Part shown: positions 46,078 through 54,414 of the stretch, one piece after another
Layout of the letters: every line of letters starts with the position of its first letter
Position numbering within the stretch: position 1 is the stretch's first letter
Source of the DNA: Fodinibius sp964490705
GTDB lineage: Bacteria > Bacteroidota > Rhodothermia > Balneolales > Balneolaceae
Length of the DNA: 64,000 nt
Direction: 5' to 3'
Assembly (NCBI GenBank): GCA_964490705.1
Contig: CAZBCG010000010.1
Coordinates: 54,686 to 118,685, forward strand
Notes under the pieces: model-generated
What the model was told of the DNA's origin: nothing
The model's input: only the letters and a program-made list of their open reading frames with translations
Databases searched by the model: none
Made by a program: the position numbers and the translations under genes

Positions 46078-46872
46078 TTGAGCACGCAATTCAATACAGA
46101 TTTTTTCCAACAAAAATTATCAACCCAATGGCTGGGACAAAGTGTGTGCTATGTTAAAGAGCTCGAATCTACGAACTCATTTGTAAAAACAATGTCCTCC
46201 GATGACATCGTGCACGGGATGCTTTGCCTGACCGATAATCAAACCAAGGGACGCGGCCAATATGAGCGCCAATGGGAATCGGAGCCCGGGCAAAACCTCA
46301 CGTTTTCGCTGGTGTTTACGCCGCAGACCAAAGAGCGATTTCATGTGTTAACCTTGGCTTGTGCATTGGCTATCGTTGAACATCTTAACGAGCTGCTGGA
46401 CGATGGGGAAGCCTGCATCAAATGGCCGAACGATGTGCTGATTAATCAAAAAAAAGTAGCCGGCCTGTTGACCGAAACGATGTTCAGCGGTAATGAGCTT
46501 GATCGGCTGGTTGTGGGTATTGGCCTGAATGTGAATCAACAAGAGTTTTCATCCGAGGTTTCTGCCAATGCCACATCGGTGATGATTGAATACAATCAAT
46601 CAGTTGTCCGCGAATTATTGCTGAGTGAGCTTCTCAGCCGCATAGAATATAAATATCGGTTGTGGGAATGCCGGCAACGAGATTTGGTAAAGCTTATCAA
46701 CAGAAATATTGTAGGTTATGGACAGTGGGTGGGTTTACAGGTGAACGGAACCCTGCAGGATGATCCCTACAAGTTGTTGGGAATCAACGAAAACGGGCAG
46801 CTGTTAATGTTAAATAAAGATGGTGGAATAGAATCATTTTCGTATGAACAGATCCAGCTTGTCACCGATTGA
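46078..46872 (+). CDS. birA: biotin--[acetyl-CoA-carboxylase] ligase
   Basis: Attaches biotin to the carboxyl-carrier protein. The 264-residue protein lacks the N-terminal HTH, so it is a single-function ligase without a repressor role. ELESTNSFVK starts the catalytic domain, GRGQYERQWES is the biotinyl-AMP loop and KWPNDVLINQKKVAG the conserved biotin-site motif; a short SH3-like C-terminal domain follows. The start appears to be TTG at 46078, since no ATG precedes the conserved region. It overlaps tilS by 29 bases. Confidence 0.92.
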   Translation: MSTQFNTDFFQQKLSTQWLGQSVCYVKELESTNSFVKTMSSDDIVHGMLCLTDNQTKGRGQYERQWESEPGQNLTFSLVFTPQTKERFHVLTLACALAIVEHLNELLDDGEACIKWPNDVLINQKKVAGLLTETMFSGNELDRLVVGIGLNVNQQEFSSEVSANATSVMIEYNQSVVRELLLSELLSRIEYKYRLWECRQRDLVKLINRNIVGYGQWVGLQVNGTLQDDPYKLLGINENGQLLMLNKDGGIESFSYEQIQLVTD

Positions 46873-48199
46873 GCAAGCGGTGCGTACAAATCTTGATCGC
46901 CATTTTGGCGGTGATTCCCCGCATTTTATTATTGCGGTCAGCGGCGGTATGGATTCTATGAGCCTGCTGTATGCGTTCAAGCAACTCGAAATTTCTGCGC
47001 TGGTGTCGCACATCAACTACCAAAAACGAGGCGCTGATTCTGACAAGGATGCCGAGCTGGTCGAGCAGATGGCCTTCGAATGGGGATTCGAGTGCCATAC
47101 CGTGCAAGCAGATCCCGCCGCAGCAGAGGGACAGAATTTTCAGCAGTGGGCGCGCGAACTCCGATACCGAGTCTTTACCGGATTGATGGAAGAACACGAA
47201 GCAGATGGAATTGCGGTTGCGCATCACCAAGACGATCAGGTGGAGACTATTTTGCAGAAGGTGTTTCGCGGCGCGGGCCTGGCCAGCTGGACGGGGATGG
47301 ATATCTGGGACGGGCAGCTTTTTCGTCCGCTGCTGGGCTGTTCTCGATCCGAAATCGAAGCTTATACAGAAGCATGCTCCATTCCATTTCGTACGGATAA
47401 GTCGAACCTGGAAAACGATTTTGCCCGTAACTTTTTACGCAACGAATGGCTCGACAAGCTCACCGATTTTTTCCCGGGATGGAAACAGAATGTGCTGCAG
47501 ATAAGCCGGGAAGCCAAAATCCACAAGCAAGCGTTGGCTTTTATTGGTGATGAAATTGAGGATGATCGAGGTATCGATCGAGAGGCCTTTCTTTCGTTGT
47601 CGCCAGATCTCCAGAAATCTGTAATATTATTTCTGCTGAAAGAACAAGAGCCGGGGCTGCAGATCTCTCAAGATAGTCTCGAACGCATTGACGAGCTGGC
47701 CAGCCTGCAGACGGGCAAAGAGATTGAACTGATGCCCGGGGTTTCAATTCTTAGGGATCGCAATCGGTATGTTATTACCACTTCCGATAAAAACACATTT
47801 GAGCCTGTTACGCTTCATCGGGATGATCTTAGTTCTGCGAATGTATTGGATGAGATTACATTGTCTATCAAGGGATATGAAAATCCCGATTTTGAGCGCG
47901 CTTTATATCTCGATGCCGACAAGCTAAACTGGCCCATTACCGTGCGTCGTTGGCAGGCCGGCGATCAGTTTCAGCCGCTGGGAATGGAGGGACATCAAAA
48001 CGTCTCAGATCATCTTACCAATCGAAAGGTCAGTGCATCCCGAAAAAACGAGGCGATGGTGATTCAATCTTTTGACAAAACAATCTGTGCTATTATCTTT
48101 CCGCCAATTAAAAATCAATCATCTCCGGGCACTATTTCGGACCGGTATAAATGCAGTGCCGGCACGCAACACTGCCTGGAAATAATGTACAGATCGTAA
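46844..48199 (+). CDS. tilS: tRNA(Ile)-lysidine synthase
   Basis: Converts C34 of tRNA-Ile(CAU) to lysidine so that it reads AUA. The PP-loop ATP-binding motif is in IAVSGGMDSMSLLYAF, and HHQDDQVETILQKVFRGAG with RPLLGCSRSEIEAY are typical of the N-terminal domain. A C-terminal domain of about 120 residues follows (WPITVRRWQAGDQFQPLGM). It overlaps birA by 29 bases and hpt starts 5 bases after its stop, the tilS-hpt order seen in many bacteria. Confidence 0.94.
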   Translation: MNRSSLSPIEQAVRTNLDRHFGGDSPHFIIAVSGGMDSMSLLYAFKQLEISALVSHINYQKRGADSDKDAELVEQMAFEWGFECHTVQADPAAAEGQNFQQWARELRYRVFTGLMEEHEADGIAVAHHQDDQVETILQKVFRGAGLASWTGMDIWDGQLFRPLLGCSRSEIEAYTEACSIPFRTDKSNLENDFARNFLRNEWLDKLTDFFPGWKQNVLQISREAKIHKQALAFIGDEIEDDRGIDREAFLSLSPDLQKSVILFLLKEQEPGLQISQDSLERIDELASLQTGKEIELMPGVSILRDRNRYVITTSDKNTFEPVTLHRDDLSSANVLDEITLSIKGYENPDFERALYLDADKLNWPITVRRWQAGDQFQPLGMEGHQNVSDHLTNRKVSASRKNEAMVIQSFDKTICAIIFPPIKNQSSPGTISDRYKCSAGTQHCLEIMYRS

Positions 48200-48204
48200 T
48201 TTTC

Positions 48205-48759
48205 ATGTCTCTTTACAAACCTCAAATGGTTCAATGTAACGGCGAAACATTCAGCATTTATCTTACACAAGAGGAGATCCAAAAGCGGGTTGCCGAATTG
48301 GGAGAGGAGTTGTCGAAGAAATATGCCGGGCAAAATCCTATTTTCATCGGGGTATTGAACGGAGCGTATATCTTTCTTTCCGATCTGATGCGTACCGTAG
48401 AGATTCCCTGTGAGGTCGATTTTTTGAAACTCAGCAGTTATGGCGATGAAAAAGTATCATCGGGAGAGGTGACCGATCTCAAAGATATTGACGCTGATAT
48501 TGAAGGACGAAATGTAATTTTAGTTGAAGATATCGTAGATACCGGCCTCTCAATGGATTACCTGGTGAAAAAATTGCAAAAGAAAAATCCCGAATCTATT
48601 GCTACCGTTACGCTGCTGCACAAGACCGAAGCTACCCATCACGATGTACAGCTCGATTATGTAGGTTTTGAAATTCCCACGCTTTTTGTGTTGGGCTATG
48701 GATTGGATTATGCGCAAGAGGGACGAAACCTTGCTCAGATCTATATATTAGACGAATAA
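48205..48759 (+). CDS. hpt: hypoxanthine phosphoribosyltransferase
   Basis: Salvages hypoxanthine or guanine with PRPP. The chosen ATG at 48205 gives 184 residues, the family's normal length; an earlier in-frame start would overlap tilS. The PRPP loop is in VILVEDIVDTGLSMDYLV, and FIGVLNGAYIFLSDLMR and DFLKLSSYG are the N-terminal active-site motifs. It is the last gene of the ptsH-to-hpt operon; the 75 bases to the sensor-kinase pseudogene contain no clear terminator. Confidence 0.94.
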   Translation: MSLYKPQMVQCNGETFSIYLTQEEIQKRVAELGEELSKKYAGQNPIFIGVLNGAYIFLSDLMRTVEIPCEVDFLKLSSYGDEKVSSGEVTDLKDIDADIEGRNVILVEDIVDTGLSMDYLVKKLQKKNPESIATVTLLHKTEATHHDVQLDYVGFEIPTLFVLGYGLDYAQEGRNLAQIYILDE

Positions 48760-48834
48760 TAGCACATTCCGTTTTGATTTGATACCCTTTTTTAATAGGA
48801 TTGAAGAAACGGATATGGTTTTAAAGAATGATCA

Positions 48835-51800
48835 ATGGCTTTTTTATTAGCCCTATTTACACTATTCACCCCGCAAACTTCTGAGTTCTTTTCAACAACG
48901 ACCATGGCAGGCCACCGCCCTGATAGCTTGGTCTCTAGCAGCTGGAATGTACAAGATGGTCTCCCGGTGAACACGGTAAACTCTCTTATCCAGGATCAAC
49001 AGGGATATATCTGGTTTACAACCTATGATGGCATTGTTCGATTCGACGGTTTAAACTTCAAGGTTTTCAACCATTCTAACACTCCTCAAATAGCCAATAA
49101 CAGGGCTACACTAATTTATGAACAGAAAGGTACGGGCCTCTGGATCAGCCTCGAAAATAGCGGTGTAGTATTGATGACCGAGCAGGATACAACGCATTTC
49201 GATGAGAAAGACGGATTTACCAGCGCCAATGTTATGGTGATAGAGGAGGGAAAAAATGGGAGTATGTGGTTCGGGACAAACCAAGGCCTTTTTAAATATG
49301 AGAATGGTACCTTTTCGCGTGTTTTTGACCGGAAACTTCCAGTCCAGAATAGGATCGTCTCGATACATGAAGATTCTGACGGTTCTATCTGGGTATCTAC
49401 CCACGATGGCCTCGTGCATGTAACCGAAAATGAAACAAAAATTTATAATCGGCAGCCGGGTACAACCCACAACGAATTTACCGCAATCCACCGGACTCAA
49501 AATGGAGAACTGTGGTTAGGTACCAGAACAGGATTGGTTGTGTTAAAAGATGGAGAGTTTCGGCAACCCGAGCGGTTTTCATCCGTTGAGAATGAATTTG
49601 TTACAGCTATCTATCAGGATGATGAGGCGTGCCTGATAAGTACCGATCGAGGTTTATATCTATGTAGTAGTGGTAGTCTGCAAACCATTGCATCCTATGA
49701 TTCGCAATACAAAAGCTACTAACACTTTTACCGTGATTCAAAAAGTACATTGTGGATGGTTCGGAATAACGGTAATGTAGCACGTTTGCAGGATAAAAAA
49801 GCTGTTGTCCTAAATAAGCCCGAAGAGCTGGAAAAGTCTCATGTTAACCGTATTACAGAAGATCGGGAAGGGAACATTTGGGTGACGACGGCTCGCAATG
49901 GCATTGTTCGGTTGCGCAGATCACGTGTTACGGTCATCGGTCAGCAAGAGGGGTTGTCGGGCAATAACATCATGGGGCTATTTGAGGATAGTCGCGGCCG
50001 GTTTTGGGTAGGTACCCGTGATAAAGGACTCAATATTATTGATGGAAATTCAATTACCCGACTTCGCGAAAAAGGAAAGATTACCTCCGATATCGTCCAT
50101 GCCATTGCCGAGGATAAACAGGGGAATATTTGGGTAGCGTATTTTCAACGTGGCGTGCAGAAAATATCCGATAGTGGAACCCAAACCTATAACTTGGGTT
50201 TTGATGCGGGCGTTAATGATGTCCACGCCATACACGTAAGTGCCGACTCTACCATTTGGCTGGGTACGTACGGCGGACTGGTAAAGTTTGATCCCGAGCA
50301 CGAAAATCACACCGTATATACCAAAGCCGATGGACTGGCGGGCAACCTCGTTCGCTATATCGACGAAGATCCGGCCGGCGGCCTTTGGATTGGTACCGGG
50401 GATGGAGGTGTAAGCCATTTCCATAATGGTGAGTTTACCAATTATACCGACGATGGGGGACTCTCATCCAACAATATTCGATCGGTGTATGTGGATGAAT
50501 ATGATCCCGGTACGATTTGGGTGGGCACCGAGAATAATGGATTAAATCGCATTCGCGACGATAGCATCAGTTTTGTAGGTGAGCAGGATGGGCTACCCGA
50601 TCATATTATTCATTATATTTCGCAGGATAAGTACGGTTGGCTGTGGATGTCGTCGAACACAGGCGTTTTCAGGATCAACAAAGAAGAGCTGAACGCCTTC
50701 TTGGATGGAGCGTTGTCCTATTTTGATATGGTGCATTATGGACGCGAATCGGGGATGCGGAACGCCGAGTGTAACGGTGGATTTCAACAGGGAGGGTTGC
50801 GCACCTCCGACGGGGAGTTCTGGTTCTCAACGCAAGAGGGAGTTGCTATTTTTGACCGGGATTCAGCGCTACAAAACAGCACCCGGCCTAAGGTTCAAAT
50901 CACGGATATTTTCGCTGATGGCAGGCATTATGCTGATCAATCCATAGCTTTTGAAGCTGGTGTAGATGATTTCCAGATCAGCTTTCATGCACTTACTTTT
51001 GCTATGCCCGACAAATTAGTTTTTCGATATAAATTAGAAGGCTATGATCAGAACTGGCACGAGGTGCGAGATTCGCGCACGGTAATGTACAGCGATATTC
51101 CGCCCGGAGATTATACATTCAAAGTGCTGGGGGCCAATAACGATGGCGTGTGGAGTGCCGAGGCTGCCACAACCTCTATCAGTGTGAGTCCGTTATTTTA
51201 TCAGCGTCCGTGGTTTTACCTGTTGATTGTTTTGTTGCTGGGAGTGGGATATTACGGCATTTCAAAAGTGCGATACCGGTATCTGATGAGGCGTCAGCAA
51301 GAGATGGCGGATATCATTGATGAACAGACGGCGGAACTGCGCCGTGAGCGTGATGAAGTTAAAAAACAAAATCAGATTATTGAAGAGCAGGCGCGTAAAC
51401 TGGAACAGAGCAATAAAGCCAAAGATAAATTCTTCTCTATTATTGGGCACGATCTTCGCAATCCGTTTCAGGCTCTCATCGGTTACTGCAGTTATGTGCT
51501 GGATGACTACGAGTCGATGGACCGGGATGAAATCAAAGAAAGTGTAGAGGAGATCAAGGATGCTTCGCAGCGCCTGTTGAACCTGGTAGAGAACCTGTTG
51601 AACTGGGCATCGCTGCAAACTGATGAAGTATCCCCAGAACCCGAGTGGTTTACGCTGGATGAGTTAATTGCAAAAAATGTGGAGCTTTTTTCTCAGTCGG
51701 CACGTCAAAAAGAAATTAGTATAAATGTTAATAATGGGGATGTACAGCAGCTCTATGCCGATCGCAATATGATAAATACGGTGATTAGGAATTTGATTTC

Positions 51801-52119
51801 CAATGCCATCAAATTTACCGAAGAGGGCGGAGAGGTTATGGTTGAGACCGGCAGTAAGGGTGATCAGCATCATATCAAAATCAGTGATGATGGTATTGGC
51901 ATGTCCAGGGAGATGGAAGAAAATTTGATGCGTCTCGATCGAAATACCTCTCGAAGTGGAACCCAGAACGAAACCGGTACCGGGCTGGGACTGATAATTT
52001 GCAAGGAGATGACTTCGTTACATGATGGCGATATTACCGTTGATTCTGAAAAAGGGAAGGGCACGACATTTACGATAACCATACCTCGCAATGCGTTTGC
52101 TGAAAATAGTGCCGGATAG
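48835..52119 (+). pseudogene. propeller-type sensor histidine kinase interrupted by an in-frame TAA
   Basis: Two open frames (48835-49722 and 49750-52119) lie in the same phase and are separated only by TAA at 49720-49722 plus nine clean codons. Read through it, the protein would have 1093 residues plus the stop position: signal-like start, two-component-regulator beta-propeller repeats (pattern NIWVGT/GSIWVST recurring from about residue 40 to 680), a Y_Y_Y domain, one membrane helix (FYLLIVLLLGVGYYGIS), a coiled coil, HisKA (His872 in FFSIIGHDLRNPF) and HATPase_c (NLISNAIKF, DDGIGM, GTGLGL). The domain architecture is that of Bacteroidota glycan sensors but without a receiver or AraC domain. 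Nonsense mutation, sequencing error and read-through cannot be separated here. Confidence 0.85.
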
Positions 52120-52192
52120 CAAAAATTCTGGTAAATTGGCCACCCAAAAATTGTCATTATCCCCGAAACATTATTATATTCGTGGCTCTTTC

Positions 52193-52282
52193 GGAGAGAT
52201 GGCTGAGTGGTCGAAAGCGCTCCCCTGCTAAGGGAGTATATCCCTTAACGGGATATCGAGGGTTCGAATCCCTCTCTCTCCG
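52193..52282 (+). tRNA. tRNA-Ser(GCU)
   Basis: A class II tRNA of 90 nt. The acceptor stem GGAGAGA pairs with TCTCTCC; the D-arm region reads TGGCTGAGTGG; the anticodon loop CTGCTAA, closed by CTCCC/GGGAG, contains GCT; there is a long variable arm (TATCCC/GGGATA) and a T-loop GGTTCGAATCC. The discriminator base is G and CCA is not encoded. Reads AGC/AGU serine codons. Confidence 0.96.
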
Positions 52283-52293
52283 CTCAACTACGC

Positions 52294-52345
52294 AAAGCTT
52301 CGTTGAGCAAGCACGGTTTTGAGTTTGCTCGGCGAAGCTTTTTTA
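52294..52345 (+). terminator. terminator hairpin after tRNA-Ser
   Basis: AAGCTTCG at 52295-52302 pairs with CGAAGCTT at 52333-52340, with a further inner pairing GAGCAA/TTTGCTC, and TTTTT follows. It overlaps the stop of the tiny minus-strand gene at 52343. Confidence 0.75.
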
Positions 52346-52504
52346 TTTTCTGCTCCCTTGAATTAATCGGTTACCAAGCCACGCCATGGGGAGATACGCT
52401 CCTGTCACATCAACAACCAGAAACCAAGCGGGAGCAGGCAGTATAAACGCATTAGCAATGCCGCCCATCAGAAAAAATGCGCCGATGACAAATGCAAGCT
52501 TCAT
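52343..52504 (-). CDS. tiny membrane protein (53 aa), unknown
   Basis: A short open frame read directly from the sequence: MKLAFVIGAFFLMGG... with a predicted membrane helix in residues 2-20, then IANAFILPAPAWFLVV and a second hydrophobic stretch ending WLGNRLIQGSRK. Its ATG overlaps the TGA of the upstream 85-residue membrane protein gene in the ATGA arrangement, which strongly supports translation by coupling. No family is recognised. Its last codons lie in the tRNA-Ser terminator region. Confidence 0.6.
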   Translation of the reverse strand: MKLAFVIGAFFLMGGIANAFILPAPAWFLVVDVTGAYLPMAWLGNRLIQGSRK

Positions 52505-52758
52505 ATTGTGAGATGCTGCAAAAAGCTGGCAAGCATCGCTCCTGATAAAGTGCCCAGGGCATGCGCCAGAAATGGAAAGAGAAAATGTCTGGGCTTAAAA
52601 AGATGCATCCCTTCTTTCAAACTTTCCATACTGGAAGGATTGACCCCCTCGGGAGGCGGAATAACGTTATCACTCAACATCACGATACCCATATTTACAG
52701 CGCCCCCGATAATGAGTCCGCCCACGACGGCTAGCGTATTCTTGATACCTGTTTTCAT
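52501..52758 (-). CDS. small membrane protein, unknown
   Basis: An 85-residue protein with two hydrophobic segments (TLAVVGGLIIGGAVNMGIVML and LFPFLAHALGTLSGAMLASFL) joined by a soluble loop containing PPPEGVNPSSMESLKEGMH. This layout resembles small uncharacterised membrane proteins of Bacteroidota. Its stop overlaps the next tiny gene (ATGA). It starts 58 bases downstream of the YjbQ gene and may share its transcript. Confidence 0.65.
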   Translation of the reverse strand: MKTGIKNTLAVVGGLIIGGAVNMGIVMLSDNVIPPPEGVNPSSMESLKEGMHLFKPRHFLFPFLAHALGTLSGAMLASFLQHLTI

Positions 52759-52816
52759 TTTTTTGTATTTGGATTGATAGTATTTAAACTAAAGTCACTG
52801 AAAAGTGCTGGATTTA

Positions 52817-53236
52817 TTATTCTCCATGGAGCGTTGCTACCAGTTTTCGCCGGCCTCCATTATTGCGATGCTCACACAGATAAATACCCTGCCATGTTCC
52901 CAAGTTGAGCGATCCATTGGTAATGGGAATACTCACCGAATGTCCCAGCATGGAGCTTTTGATGTGCGATGTCATGTCGTCGGGACCTTCGAGCGTATGC
53001 TCATACATCGAGGTATCTTCGGGTACCATCCGCTTGAAGTGCGTAGCAAAATCCCGCCGAACCGATGGATCTGCATTTTCATTTATCGTAAGGCTGGCGC
53101 TGGTGTGTTGGATAAAAATATGCGCCAGGCCCGTATCGATTTGTTTGATTTCGGGAATCTCCTGCAGTACTTCATCCGTGATGATATGAAAGCCCCGCGA
53201 TTTAGCCGAAAGCGTTATTTTCGTTTGAATCCACAT
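52817..53236 (-). CDS. YjbQ family protein (secondary thiamine-phosphate synthase-like)
   Basis: A 139-residue protein of the UPF0047/YjbQ family. Visible motifs are GLAHIFIQHTSASLTINENADP, here about residues 40-60, and the C-terminal GTWQGIYLCEHR, with the His and Glu residues that form the family's metal-like pocket. YjbQ has low thiamine-phosphate synthase activity in E. coli; its main role is unsettled. Monocistronic or leader of the small membrane-protein genes that follow. Confidence 0.9.
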   Translation of the reverse strand: MWIQTKITLSAKSRGFHIITDEVLQEIPEIKQIDTGLAHIFIQHTSASLTINENADPSVRRDFATHFKRMVPEDTSMYEHTLEGPDDMTSHIKSSMLGHSVSIPITNGSLNLGTWQGIYLCEHRNNGGRRKLVATLHGE

Positions 53237-53317
53237 TTATTCAGTTAAAAATTAAGAATGAAAAATTAGGAGTTAAGTTGCATGTAATAAAAGTTGACGG
53301 TTTTCCAGCATCCAGCA

Positions 53318-54094
53318 TCATCCAAACAGCCCCTGAATATTGCCACCGTCATGGCTGATCGTCTGCCCGGTAACGTACGAGGCATGCGGCGATAAAATCC
53401 ATCCCGCCAGTGAAGCCAGCTCCTCCGCTTCGCCCATGCGTCCCACAGGAATGGCCGCTTCCATCTCTTCGCGAACCTCTTCTATTGATTTATCCGAATC
53501 ATCTGATGCTTTTTTAATCACGCGCTCAATGGCCGGAGTGTTATGTGACCCCGGAGCAAGTACGTTTACGGTAACGCCCTGCTTGGCAATTTCTTGGGAT
53601 AATGATTTGGCAAATCCCACCATTCCGGCCCGAAATGAATTGCTGAGCACCAGCGAGGGAATCGGTTGCTTCACCGACTGGCTTTCTACAAAAAGAATGC
53701 GCCCGTACTCTTTAGACGTAAAGTACGAGACCAGCCGAAGTACCAGCTCAATCTTCCAGCGCATTACACTTTTGTAGGCCTGATCCCAATCGTAAATAGC
53801 CGTTTCCAGCGGACTCAGCGCCGGCGGTCCCCCCGCATTGATGACCACGCCGTGAAGTTGATCGTTACCGATAGCTGCTTCAATCTTGTTGTGTGTGTCA
53901 TCATCTGTTAAGTCTCCAACCACTGTATCTATCAGATCGGGATAGGTGTCGGCAAGCTCATTGAGTTTTTCTTCGCGCCGGGCAATAGCGATGACGCGGG
54001 CCCCTTCATCCATTAAAAATTCCGCAATGGCACGTCCAAATCCACTGCTGACGCCACAAACAACAAAGCGTTGATCCTTAATCTCTAAATCCAT
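53318..54094 (-). CDS. SDR-family protein lacking the usual YxxxK
   Basis: A 258-residue Rossmann-fold protein. The cofactor motif appears as CGVSSGFGRAIAEF, the NAG motif as VVINAGGPPALS, and the late VNVLAPG and HDGGNIQG segments are typical of FabG-like SDRs. A Ser is present in FVESQS, but where the catalytic Tyr-x-x-x-Lys should lie the sequence reads SNSFR (Ser151, Arg155). This is a known divergent type rather than a frameshift, because the alignment continues normally on both sides. Oxidoreductase activity is therefore uncertain. Monocistronic, minus strand. Confidence 0.85.
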   Translation of the reverse strand: MDLEIKDQRFVVCGVSSGFGRAIAEFLMDEGARVIAIARREEKLNELADTYPDLIDTVVGDLTDDDTHNKIEAAIGNDQLHGVVINAGGPPALSPLETAIYDWDQAYKSVMRWKIELVLRLVSYFTSKEYGRILFVESQSVKQPIPSLVLSNSFRAGMVGFAKSLSQEIAKQGVTVNVLAPGSHNTPAIERVIKKASDDSDKSIEEVREEMEAAIPVGRMGEAEELASLAGWILSPHASYVTGQTISHDGGNIQGLFG

Positions 54095-54225
54095 TTGTCA
54101 TAATAATTTTTTTAAAAATTTCTACACCCTATATAGCAAAATGCCCGCTGATGAGCAATACGAGTATATTCTGTCAGCGTAAAAAGAATTGTATTTTATA
54201 ATAATGAATTACGCGAATAAAGCCG

Positions 54226-54233
54226 TATCTTTG
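54226..54233 (+). promoter_or_regulatory. -7 promoter element TATCTTTG upstream of typA
   Basis: TATCTTTG lies 181 bases before typA, unusually far; a 124-bp repeat element sits between them. Without that element the distance would be about 57 bases. No clear -33 element. Confidence 0.5.
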
Positions 54234-54260
54234 CAGGCTTGTGAAAATTACAGGCAAACC

Positions 54261-54384
54261 CTCATGTCATTCTGAACTTGGCCCGTCCCGATCATTCGGG
54301 GTTTCAGAATCTCATCCATTAACGACATATTGTTTTTGAAGATTTGCTTTTGAAGATCCTGACTGTAATTGAGGATGACGTGAG
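54261..54384. repeat. MITE-like inverted repeat in the typA leader
   Basis: The ends CTCATGTCATTCTGAA (54261-54276) and, in reverse complement, CTCACGTCATCCTCAA (54384-54369) match at 13 of 16 positions. The 124-bp interior has no gene and includes a small hairpin CCCGA-TCAT-TCGGG. The remainder of the 54095-54414 gap is AT-rich and holds the promoter element at 54226. Confidence 0.6.
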
Positions 54385-54414
54385 TATCAAAACTGATTTT
54401 ATAATAACAGACTT

